From a virus: 27,117 bases of DNA. The stretch is from the IMG/VR virus record IMGVR_UViG_3300043420_001661, positions 1 to 27,117 of that record; one strand, 5' to 3'. The notes beneath the pieces were generated by a model that was not told the origin of the DNA, searched no databases, and was given only the letters and a program-made list of their open reading frames with translations. Within the stretch, counting starts at the first letter, position 1. Each line of letters begins with the position of its first letter. A program made the position numbers and the translations under genes. Shown piece after piece: positions 1 through 8,961 of this stretch.

Positions 1-624
1 TGTGCAAATGGTAAACATAGAAACAAGCTGTGCATATGCTTCATTACTAATTAATGCTCCAATACCATTTGCATTGTATTGTGTGTATGAGTCAACAACC
101 ATTGATTTAATGGGACCAATAGCGTTGTTGCCATCAATCTTCATCCCAATACTATCTGGAATAAAGTTTGTGCAGTTCTGAATATATGGCGATTGATCAA
201 TATATGGAATTGTAAGAGGATCAAACGAAAAAATAGAACCAGGATTTACACTTCCAACAAATGACATGTCGGAAACATAACAACCATTATTTACATAAAA
301 TAAATCGCCTAGATTTAAAGGCGTAACTGTTACTTCTCTTAAAGAACTTCCAACAATAGATACTTGAGCTGGAACAAATAGTGGATTATCTTCGATATAA
401 GTACCAGCAGCAACTTTAATAACAGTTCCTGTAGTAGCAATTTCTAATGCCGCTTTAATTGTTAATTTTGCGTTTGCTAGATTTGCTCCAGTATTGGAAT
501 CGTTCCCATCCTTAGATACAAATATAACATTTTTTGTAGTTCTATCAACTTTTTCGGAAAGCTGATTAATTTTTTGCCTTTGAATTTCAAAGGTATCTGA
601 CTTATAGATTTGTATTGATGCCAT
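1..624 (-). CDS. Beta-helix (pectin-lyase-like) virion/fibre protein, 5' part only
   Basis: The frame is open for 208 codons from the ATG at 624 to the window edge, so only the N-terminal part is present. Residues 1-30 (MASIQIYKSD...) look helical or coiled-coil. From about residue 35 there are short strand-turn-strand units typical of right-handed parallel beta-helix proteins: a VSKDGNDSNTG start, an AA..ATTGTVIKVAAGTY unit like the extracellular pectate-lyase rung, then VSIVGSS and VSDMSFVGS rungs. Such proteins in T4-like cyanophages are usually virion or fibre components that may bind or degrade surface glycans. That role is inferred here and no catalytic residues can be assigned. Its start overlaps the end of the 67-aa gene by 23 bases, and GCGAGAA precedes the ATG. 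Family assignment is fairly secure and the exact function is not. Confidence 0.75.
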   Translation of the reverse strand, partial: MASIQIYKSDTFEIQRQKINQLSEKVDRTTKNVIFVSKDGNDSNTGANLANAKLTIKAALEIATTGTVIKVAAGTYIEDNPLFVPAQVSIVGSSLREVTVTPLNLGDLFYVNNGCYVSDMSFVGSVNPGSIFSFDPLTIPYIDQSPYIQNCTNFIPDSIGMKIDGNNAIGPIKSMVVDSYTQYNANGIGALISNEAYAQLVSMFTICT

Positions 625-805
625 TTCTCGCTATTTCTCTAAGGAGCTGTTTAATCTCAGATAGTTCTTTCTTCAATATATTTATGTCATTCCTCATAAC
701 ATTAAACTCAGATGTTAATCTTTTTGTTGGACGATCTTTACTTATAATCGCCCCTGTATTAACATCTCTAACTAAATTAGGGTGTCCCTCAACTGGAATA
801 TGCAT
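602..805 (-). CDS. Small coiled-coil virion-associated protein (67 aa)
   Basis: This is a 67-residue protein with two parts. The N-terminal segment (VEGHPNLVRDVNTGAII, residues 5-21) resembles a motif I recall from small T4-like phage proteins that carry a VEGH/KGH..L.RD...GAI signature. The C-terminal half (about residues 33-60) is a heptad-like helix rich in L, I, K and E, probably a coiled coil. Its start codon overlaps the stop of the 2684-aa gene (TGATG) and its end overlaps the start of the beta-helix gene, so all three are probably co-translated. It may be a small adaptor or chaperone for the neighbouring fibre proteins. That is inference from position only. Confidence 0.75.
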   Translation of the reverse strand: MHIPVEGHPNLVRDVNTGAIISKDRPTKRLTSEFNVMRNDINILKKELSEIKQLLREIARNGINTNL

Positions 806-3800
806 CAGTAAGAAGCAACTGCACGAATGTCTTGAATTTTTGGAACATATGCTGGATCATCTGTCTTCATAACAAGTTCAATTGCAAATGATGTAAATTC
901 AGGGAGATCAGCAACACTGTACTTAAATTCTTGATATGATGATTGCTTTTCAACAATAGCCGAAATTGAATTTTCTGCTGTTGCTAAATCATCATTATCT
1001 GGAGATCCATCTGTGTTAAAATATTTCCAATTGATATCTTCAAAATTAGATTGTAAAGATGCTTCCTTAATTCTATAAAGAACTTTTACATTTTCTCTAT
1101 CTTTGACATTAGCTGTAATTCTAACATCAATCGATGTACCAGGACTGTTAATAGCAACTTCCTTAGAAACATACTTTGCCAATGATGAAGTATTTTTCGC
1201 ACTTGTTTCTGGAGTAAAGTCAACCCCAGTACTAAATTCCATTGAAGAAATTTCTACATATTTACCATCTCCAGTTTTAACAATATCACCAACTCTAAAG
1301 ATATCTTGAGATTGATTTGTTGATTGTCTTACAAAAACACTTCCCTTAGTAATTGGGCTAGTGTAGTTATTGGAAATTGGTAAATAACTATTTTCAACAA
1401 TCAACTCTTTATCTTTAGAATCCCATGAAATAATCTTTCCATTGATAGTATTAGCATAATTAGTATTTACATTTTCTGGATAATATGCAATGAGATCTGC
1501 ATTTTCTGAGAAGTTAAACAATTGTTCAGTTACTGTAGATACACTTAGATTTACGTTTGTTATACGAACTCCTGCCGAAGTGCTAGCAATCAACTGCTCA
1601 TTAGTTTCAAATATAACAGACGTATTTAAAATTACCAAAGCAATATTATCTGCATAATTTAATATAGTACCAGTTGCTTTACTTGCTTCTCCCGTTAATA
1701 TTGTTCCAGTTACTATTTGATTAGACGAGCCAACAACAACTAAACCTATATTATACAAAGGAGAGAACTTTAGTTTTTGGTATCTCTTTCCAAATCTATC
1801 TTCATAACCAGTAGAATTTTCTACTCTATTAGTTGACATCTTAACAGAACAAGTATTTAAATCAATTACTGGTGATAAGTAAGAGACGGAAGATGATAAA
1901 TTAACTTTATATGTTAAGGATTTATCAATAGAATTTAATGTCTCATTAATTCTTGATGCGACAATTTTTTGATTAGAGAAGAAGTGCTCTTGGTTTAAGA
2001 ATGTTTTTTCATAATCTGTTTGTGTATATGAAGGGAAATTAATTGATGTAGAATCTACTGGTGTAATATTAGTGGTTTTTACAAATGTATCAATAGTAGT
2101 TCCTTCTAACTGCAAGTAAGAAATTTGAGCATAAAGTTTTTCGTACTTTCTATTATAGGAAGCAAGAACTTTTTTACCTCCACCAACAACACTAGATCCA
2201 GCTCTGTTTGGTGAAATAATATTATAAGAGTCAATACCAGAATTTGTAACTTCAAATAGTAAAGCATTTAAAGATGCTGAAGAAATACCTCCAACAGTTT
2301 CTGCATTTTTAAAGAATACATAAGATTTCCCAGCTCCCTCAAAACCATGGTCTCGGTGATTTACCTTAACAATAGAGTTATTATTTTTGAATAAATTTGA
2401 TGTTGCATTAGTGCCAGATCTTACACTAGTTTCAAATGGATTTGCATCTAGTAACTCGTAACCTAAATTATTGTTGGTAAGTAGAAGTTCCGCTGGTCTT
2501 GTGATATCAAATTCTGCTCTATAAAGAGTAAATTTAATATCCTCAAATAAATCTTCTGTCCAGTTATCGGTGTTCTGTGACTTGTAAACAGAACCAAGTA
2601 GAGGTTGTGAATTTACAGTAGTGCTAGTAGCGATTTCAGTTTCACCTAATCTAGACGCCCAAATCTCATAATTAATAGAATCAGTTTCAATTGTTAATGC
2701 ATACTCAGAATCGTTCTGAAGATATACTGGATGCTTGAAATTAAATCTTGTTGGGACAACTGATTTAGTATCACTAAATTGATCTGTAGCAATACCCATT
2801 CGTACTGCTGGAGTATCTATTTCAATTACAGATTCAATTACAGCTTCGCCTGCACCACTACCAATACCTTTAATAACTACTGAAGGCGCTTCTGTATAAC
2901 CACGACCACTTAGAGAAATTTCTGCATTATAGATTTTAAAATCAGAAACACTAACAGTACCAGTTGCTGTACTTCCACCTGGAAGTTGAGGACTTTCAAT
3001 TACAATAGTAGCACTCTCATAATTATCTCCTACGTTAGTAACTTTGAGATCAATAACCTTACCAGAATCTTTAGCAATCGTTAAAACTGCATTCTTATTA
3101 CGTGTGTTATTGAACTCTGTAACGGAAGGAATCTCTAAAGGCTCATTCTGTAAGAATGAAGTTCCGTTATTGTTACTTAGGACTAATGTATAAACTTGTT
3201 CCTTGTTCAATTGGAATTGAACGGAATTTTCATCCCCAACTAAAATATTATTTTTATCGTATACTTTTAAAATAGGACCAGTGGCATTTGAATTTTTTCC
3301 TTTGACAAATTCATTTTTTCTGATTGAAATAGTATCGGAATCTCCAGTTAAATAAACTCTCAAATATGTTTCTGGATATAGCACTGATTCTGAACCAGGA
3401 ATAACATATTTTCCAGGTTTTCCAGTATCAATATTAGTTAGATATACTCTAATAGGTACTGAAGAATCTTTCTTGTTGAAGAATAAATCAACTCCAGTTG
3501 TGAACATACCACCAGCAAAATTCTCAATCTTGAATGTTTGTGCCAAAGGATTTGGCTTTGATTCTTGATCTGTATTGCTGTTTACAAGTTGTACTCCTTC
3601 GTTTGCTTTGAAGTATGCAACAGAAGTTGAGATTATTGATGGAGGATTCTCTGGAATGATACCAGTAGAATAGAATTTAATTTCTGCATAAGTATCTGAA
3701 TTTAATTTTTCCGAATATTCTGGAGTAGATGCAAATGTAATCGTCTTTTCGCCAGCCGTAAATCTAATCTCTTCCGAACCTTCGTCATACGAAACTGTAT

Positions 3801-6800
3801 TTACATCTCCAGTCCACTTTGAGTTTTCAATTGGTGGATAACCTGCTGGGAATAAAATTACTCCACTTAAGTTACCATTTGAATCAGTTACTAATGGAGA
3901 ATTGAAGGTAGATAGAGAGTTGCCTGCAACACCAGTGAAAATAGTATCAGGCACAGCCCATCTGTTGACATTTCTGCCGTCAACGTAAACATTAATATTA
4001 GTATTTGCTTTTAATCTTTGTACCTTAAACTTGATAGGAATAGATCTAGCAAAGAATTGTAAGGAAGATGCAATATTATTATTATTTACAGTTTTTGAGT
4101 TTATTCCTTTACCAATTTCATTATTTTGAGGATTGACATTGGAAGAACTTGCAATAGATGCTTGTTGAACTGATGCACTAATACTTTCACTTGCCACAGA
4201 AGCAAATGAATTGATATTTAAAAATGAAGCATTTGTTCCTACCCAGTTAACTATAAACGAATTGCAGATGCTTGAAAGAGATTCTTTTACATCATCTTTT
4301 GCTTGGAAAATAGTAAAGTGGCTTGTATTATTATTTACAGCTAATGGAGCAACAGTAGTGTCATACCACTGATCAATTACTGGAGTAATATCACAATCAC
4401 CGACATATTGAACTACTACAAATGGATTTGGATTGATAGTTCTGGTAGCATACTCATTGCCCAATATCTTAATAGATTTAAAAGGTAGAGTAACAATATT
4501 GTTTGATTTTTTGTATCCAGCAATAGCACGTTGATCATCTCTAGTGTTGATCTCTACTAGATTAAAACTATTCTCTCTTGTTTGTGGTCTTAAAACTGAT
4601 TGCTGAGTATCAATTGAGCATCTGTAATCTGGTGATTTGAGATTACCGATTCCGTGTGATTCAAAGTTATCTACAATAAAACCACTCTTAAATCTGTCTA
4701 AACCAATTTCATCTTTAATCTGCATATTAAGAGCTTGCTGCTCCAGAATGCTGAGAGTTGTATAATACTCTAAACGCTCAATACGCTTTTCAAGTTTTCC
4801 GATATCCCTCATTGTATATCTGCGATTATCAACAGGGATAATTCTTACATCCTTACTATCTACAGTAAATGAAGGAATGTGAATGTAACAAATTGCAATA
4901 GCATCATCGACATTATCTGGTTTAGAAGGATTCATTGAAGAATTACCTTGCTTAACAATAAATTCTCCTTTTTTATTCAAGAAAATACCATCAATACGAT
5001 CAAGATATTGGGTCTCGCTAAATGATATTGTATATTCTAAATTAACATCGGATGCTGGGGTTGCTGATATAACACCCCCATCATCAATGAAGTTTACATA
5101 ACTCTTTCCTTCTGGGTTTGCCAAAATAGAAACATCTTGGAAACCAGTAATTGTAGTATTAGAATCTACTTTTGGTCTGAAATCAATAACATCTTTTAAT
5201 GAAACAATTCCATGAAGAGCTGAGTTAAACGATGGGATCTCTCCAGCTGGTACTCCTGCCTCATGTAGATATGAATCTACCGTACAAAAATCTCCTTGAG
5301 AATGCTCAAAGTAATCAAATGCAATTACAAGTTGACCAACAGGAGCATCAAATCCTGGTTTTAGAACAATTCTAGAAACATCATATAAGGTATCTCTTTG
5401 ACCATCATCAAAAGTAAACTTATATGTAATATCTGTGCCACTAATTAGCTGACCACTAGCGTCAACATTTGGCGGAGTAGTAGAAGTACCTTCGTATACA
5501 TATCTTAGTTTATATGCGTCGGAGTAAGAATAAACCTGAATTGTCTCTTCGTCATAATCGTTACCTCTCAGTGGAATTACTCTATCTCCACTGGAAGAAA
5601 CAACAATTCTTTTATTTTTGATCGCAGTTTTTAATCTAGGCTTTCCTTTATCAATTTCCACAGTCGCAGTTAGTTTTAATTTTGGATAGTTAATTAAACC
5701 AGTCCCAAAATAACTATCGGGTAAATTAATTACAGCAGATCCAGTAGTAATACCAGTAGAATCTGATGTTGGATTATTTAAAGTAACAAACTCGGGTGCA
5801 ATATAAATTATATCGCCAGATTCAACAAGAGTAGAATCACCGCTATCCAAAACAGTTAGAACGAAAGAATTCTCCGAATAAGTAACAAATCTTTGGAAAC
5901 CATTTCCTAATTGTGCAGTAAATGTTAAAGTTCCTCCACTTGAAGATAGATCTGTTGTAAAATCTTTACGGATATAATATTTAATTTTTGTATCAGATGT
6001 ATCTTTAACTAGTGACGCTACTTGCTTGCTTCCTGTTGGATAAATTAATGATGAAGTAACATTTTGGATATTTGGTCTAATTCTAACAACACTGGTGTTT
6101 ACAATATCTTGAGGTAGTGAGTAATCTAGATAAATTCTGGATTTGTATACACCTTGTGCATCTGATGTATATTGTACGATATTTTTTACAACCTGATTAG
6201 TTACATCAGTAAATTGTACAATATCTCCTTGAATTAAATCTTTTGCTAGATTTGCTCCAAATCCATTGCACTCAATAAAACGATCACCCTGCTTACCTGA
6301 GAAAGTAAAGTTTGTTATTTGCTTATAAGCAGAGTATTCTGTCTTATTAAAATCAATATCTGCAGTAAATTTGTAATTATTATAATCAGAATGTACTGAC
6401 TTTACATTTTGTGGATTATATGTAAGTACAGAATTTTTGAATAATACTGGTATAATAACTGCATAATTTGATGGTGAATCTGGCTGTGGTGATGCAGTTA
6501 CAACTGGAGGAGCAGCATACTCTTTTCTTAAAGCATTTCTATCTTTAATATTAATTTTATAGATAGATCCTCCAATTAATTCTGGAGTAACTTTACTTGA
6601 ATTTATTTCATCGCCGTCAATAATTAGCTTAGATTCGGTGGTGTACCCATTACCACGCTTTGTCACTATAAAGTGCGAAATAGTATTATCTTTAGCAATT
6701 TTTAAACTATTTCCATCTTCGTCTGAAATAGTTTCCCCTGAAATAAATTCACCAGAAAGTACGCTAACAAATAGTACGTTACCGCTGCTATAATTTTCTG

Positions 6801-8859
6801 TAGTATCTGATTCGATCACTCCATATGCATTACTTGTTTTTCCAACAATATACTTACCAATACCAAATCCAATTGCAGGAGATTCTTCTAACGTAATTTT
6901 AGTAAAGAAGATAGGATTAAAATAAGAGAAATTAAATATTCCACTATATGGTCTATTGTTAATACCACTTCTTCCTCTTGACACAACAATATCAGTGTCT
7001 TCATTAAATCCTAATGCTCTATCAGAAAGAGTAAAATTCTTTGGTTTTGTAATTCCAATTACAGGAGTAATTGTAGTGTTATAATCAACAATTGTACCAT
7101 AATAAGTGGATGAGCCATCTAAAGCATCTGCTTCAGTTTCAAAGAGTAATCTTATCTTACCTGCTCCACCATCATCATACTCTAAGAAATACGTATCTAA
7201 AATAGATTTATCACCTTTAATCGTAAACTCTACGAAGAACTGTCCAGTTGCTGTCGAAACATCATTTCTCTTACATATGGAACTTGATATTACATCAACA
7301 TAATCTACAGAAGATGGTTCTCCTCCGCTTCTAGTTTTGATATACCACAACTTATCGGGATATTCATCTCTAGAATTTGGTAAAACATTTGCTACTTGAA
7401 CATAGATTGTTTTTAAGCCATCTGCTAAAGTAAATGATTGTGCTCTTCTTGATTTTGTCAGTTTAAAATAAGAATCATCTTCTTGACCATTTAATCCAAT
7501 AGAACCATCGTTAAATACACAATTTAAATAAACATTGGGGTAGGCAGTTAAATCGCCAGCAACATTGTTGAGAGGAACACTTCCGTAAACATTTGAAATT
7601 TTAAAACTAGAAGAGCCTTTAGATTTAATAGTTACATTATCTCTAGTTAAGGTATCTCTTGCCTTATCGACTTCAAGATACTTAGTTTCTTTATTTACTA
7701 TTTCAAAACCACGAACATATGCTTTTCCTGGTCCAATATTAGCAACCATTTTTCTGGATGCTTCTACTTCACTAATGCCATTTACTAAACCAGATTCTGA
7801 CAGTTTATATAATCCATTATTATTGTTATTTTGATAATACTCTCTAACATCAACTGAAAAATCTTTTACTACATAATCGCCAGATTCATCAAAAGTCCTT
7901 CTGGCTAGAGTTTCTTCAAGTAAGGTATAATCAGCAGGTTTTACTTGTTTTTCTACGACACCATTTTTAATTTGAATCAACTGAATAAAATTTTTGTCAG
8001 TTAATTCATTATAAGTGTATTTCTTTAAATCAAGTGAAATTTTTAATCTATGTGATCCAGGAGCAGAATAGTTTGAAAAACCTCTTGCGTTATCATAAAG
8101 AGATGGATTTTCTTCTGGAGTAACAATACTCTCTACAATATTAAAACCAATTTTTGCTGATGGTTTATCATAATATTTGTTTACTACTAATAACTGCTGC
8201 TCGTTTCTTACAAAATAACCATTTACAAAATAAATTCCTTCTTCTACTTTTAACGCAGTAGCATAACCCATTGCTGGGCTAGTTAGTGATTTAGTTTCTT
8301 CAGTGTCGGGATCAAAAATTGAAATAGTAGTTGGTAAAACGCTACCATCAGTACCAACAACTAATAAGGGAGTATTAATGCCACCAACAACTTCTAGAGT
8401 TTCTCCTTGTCTAAATGTAGATTCATTACCTGCATCGCCACTGTTTACATAATTTACAAAAATTGTATCTGCTTCTTCTGTAGTTGCATATTCAGTTTCA
8501 ATAACAACTCCAGTTACTCCAGAATTAATACCACGCAGAGTAGAACCGATTAAGTTCTTAATATCATATTTTTTATATACAATAGATCCATTTTCATTTA
8601 CAGCCACTTCTGAGACAGAAGACAATTTGACATAATCTAATTTTGTATTAAGACCAATTTCTCCAGGAATTACTAGTTGACCTTGCTTAAATTGGAACTT
8701 AGCATAGTTCTCAATTTGATTTTGTAGGATCGACTGTAGAGAAGTTAATTCTCTGGTTTGTACAGAATACCCAGGTCTAAAGAGAACTTTATAAAAATTC
8801 TTTTGTGGATCAAAGTCGTCAAAATATGGTGATACGTTAAGATTTGTCTTCTGTGGCAT
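805..8859 (-). CDS. Giant DUF4815-type virion structural protein (2684 aa)
   Basis: The N-terminus (residues 1-60: QKTNLNVSPYFDDFD, then FRPGYSVQTRELTSLQSIL) matches the DUF4815 family of T4-like phage virion proteins as I know it. Around residues 1340-1410 there is a charged helical segment (RDIGKLEKRIERLEYYTTLS) that should form a coiled coil, flanked by long beta-rich regions. At least three G-x-GY modules (for example TNVGDNYESATIVI and LSGRGYTEAPSVVI) and several GE-type modules occur in the remainder. The position downstream of gene 8, where T4 carries gp9 and gp10, suggests a peripheral baseplate or tail-fibre role and host contact. That role is inferred. It has its own GATAAATA late promoter and an AGAGAGATT ribosome-binding region about 11 bases before the ATG. 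There is no signal peptide or transmembrane segment. Confidence 0.87.
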   Translation of the reverse strand: MPQKTNLNVSPYFDDFDPQKNFYKVLFRPGYSVQTRELTSLQSILQNQIENYAKFQFKQGQLVIPGEIGLNTKLDYVKLSSVSEVAVNENGSIVYKKYDIKNLIGSTLRGINSGVTGVVIETEYATTEEADTIFVNYVNSGDAGNESTFRQGETLEVVGGINTPLLVVGTDGSVLPTTISIFDPDTEETKSLTSPAMGYATALKVEEGIYFVNGYFVRNEQQLLVVNKYYDKPSAKIGFNIVESIVTPEENPSLYDNARGFSNYSAPGSHRLKISLDLKKYTYNELTDKNFIQLIQIKNGVVEKQVKPADYTLLEETLARRTFDESGDYVVKDFSVDVREYYQNNNNNGLYKLSESGLVNGISEVEASRKMVANIGPGKAYVRGFEIVNKETKYLEVDKARDTLTRDNVTIKSKGSSSFKISNVYGSVPLNNVAGDLTAYPNVYLNCVFNDGSIGLNGQEDDSYFKLTKSRRAQSFTLADGLKTIYVQVANVLPNSRDEYPDKLWYIKTRSGGEPSSVDYVDVISSSICKRNDVSTATGQFFVEFTIKGDKSILDTYFLEYDDGGAGKIRLLFETEADALDGSSTYYGTIVDYNTTITPVIGITKPKNFTLSDRALGFNEDTDIVVSRGRSGINNRPYSGIFNFSYFNPIFFTKITLEESPAIGFGIGKYIVGKTSNAYGVIESDTTENYSSGNVLFVSVLSGEFISGETISDEDGNSLKIAKDNTISHFIVTKRGNGYTTESKLIIDGDEINSSKVTPELIGGSIYKINIKDRNALRKEYAAPPVVTASPQPDSPSNYAVIIPVLFKNSVLTYNPQNVKSVHSDYNNYKFTADIDFNKTEYSAYKQITNFTFSGKQGDRFIECNGFGANLAKDLIQGDIVQFTDVTNQVVKNIVQYTSDAQGVYKSRIYLDYSLPQDIVNTSVVRIRPNIQNVTSSLIYPTGSKQVASLVKDTSDTKIKYYIRKDFTTDLSSSGGTLTFTAQLGNGFQRFVTYSENSFVLTVLDSGDSTLVESGDIIYIAPEFVTLNNPTSDSTGITTGSAVINLPDSYFGTGLINYPKLKLTATVEIDKGKPRLKTAIKNKRIVVSSSGDRVIPLRGNDYDEETIQVYSYSDAYKLRYVYEGTSTTPPNVDASGQLISGTDITYKFTFDDGQRDTLYDVSRIVLKPGFDAPVGQLVIAFDYFEHSQGDFCTVDSYLHEAGVPAGEIPSFNSALHGIVSLKDVIDFRPKVDSNTTITGFQDVSILANPEGKSYVNFIDDGGVISATPASDVNLEYTISFSETQYLDRIDGIFLNKKGEFIVKQGNSSMNPSKPDNVDDAIAICYIHIPSFTVDSKDVRIIPVDNRRYTMRDIGKLEKRIERLEYYTTLSILEQQALNMQIKDEIGLDRFKSGFIVDNFESHGIGNLKSPDYRCSIDTQQSVLRPQTRENSFNLVEINTRDDQRAIAGYKKSNNIVTLPFKSIKILGNEYATRTINPNPFVVVQYVGDCDITPVIDQWYDTTVAPLAVNNNTSHFTIFQAKDDVKESLSSICNSFIVNWVGTNASFLNINSFASVASESISASVQQASIASSSNVNPQNNEIGKGINSKTVNNNNIASSLQFFARSIPIKFKVQRLKANTNINVYVDGRNVNRWAVPDTIFTGVAGNSLSTFNSPLVTDSNGNLSGVILFPAGYPPIENSKWTGDVNTVSYDEGSEEIRFTAGEKTITFASTPEYSEKLNSDTYAEIKFYSTGIIPENPPSIISTSVAYFKANEGVQLVNSNTDQESKPNPLAQTFKIENFAGGMFTTGVDLFFNKKDSSVPIRVYLTNIDTGKPGKYVIPGSESVLYPETYLRVYLTGDSDTISIRKNEFVKGKNSNATGPILKVYDKNNILVGDENSVQFQLNKEQVYTLVLSNNNGTSFLQNEPLEIPSVTEFNNTRNKNAVLTIAKDSGKVIDLKVTNVGDNYESATIVIESPQLPGGSTATGTVSVSDFKIYNAEISLSGRGYTEAPSVVIKGIGSGAGEAVIESVIEIDTPAVRMGIATDQFSDTKSVVPTRFNFKHPVYLQNDSEYALTIETDSINYEIWASRLGETEIATSTTVNSQPLLGSVYKSQNTDNWTEDLFEDIKFTLYRAEFDITRPAELLLTNNNLGYELLDANPFETSVRSGTNATSNLFKNNNSIVKVNHRDHGFEGAGKSYVFFKNAETVGGISSASLNALLFEVTNSGIDSYNIISPNRAGSSVVGGGKKVLASYNRKYEKLYAQISYLQLEGTTIDTFVKTTNITPVDSTSINFPSYTQTDYEKTFLNQEHFFSNQKIVASRINETLNSIDKSLTYKVNLSSSVSYLSPVIDLNTCSVKMSTNRVENSTGYEDRFGKRYQKLKFSPLYNIGLVVVGSSNQIVTGTILTGEASKATGTILNYADNIALVILNTSVIFETNEQLIASTSAGVRITNVNLSVSTVTEQLFNFSENADLIAYYPENVNTNYANTINGKIISWDSKDKELIVENSYLPISNNYTSPITKGSVFVRQSTNQSQDIFRVGDIVKTGDGKYVEISSMEFSTGVDFTPETSAKNTSSLAKYVSKEVAINSPGTSIDVRITANVKDRENVKVLYRIKEASLQSNFEDINWKYFNTDGSPDNDDLATAENSISAIVEKQSSYQEFKYSVADLPEFTSFAIELVMKTDDPAYVPKIQDIRAVASY

Positions 8860-8899
8860 CGTAAATGAATCTCTCTACTTAGAACCTATTTCCCTATCT

Positions 8900-8907
8900 T
8901 ATTTATC
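8900..8907 (-). promoter_or_regulatory. Putative T4-type late promoter for the DUF4815 gene
   Basis: The minus strand reads GATAAATA here, one base from the T4 late consensus TATAAATA. It lies directly after the terminator that follows gene 8. By T4 spacing, transcription would begin near 8894, giving a leader of about 35 bases with AGAGAGATT before the start codon. The assignment rests on motif and position only. Confidence 0.55.
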
Positions 8908-8916
8908 AGTAAAGAT

Positions 8917-8946
8917 AAAAAAAAATCTCCCCTAGTGGGGAGATTT
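8917..8946 (-). terminator. Intrinsic terminator after gene 8
   Basis: On the minus strand a perfect 10-bp stem (AAATCTCCCC / GGGGAGATTT, at 8946-8937 and 8932-8923) encloses an ACTA loop and is followed by a run of T. It lies 16 bases after the gene 8 stop codon and separates the wedge genes from the DUF4815 gene, which has its own promoter just downstream. Confidence 0.92.
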
Positions 8947-8961
8947 ACGCTGTGATTTAAA

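Noticed and set aside
676-690. CATAAATA on the minus strand inside the 67-aa gene, as a late promoter for the beta-helix gene
   Set aside because: The first base departs from both variants seen here, it lies inside a coding helix region, and the genes already overlap and are likely co-transcribed.
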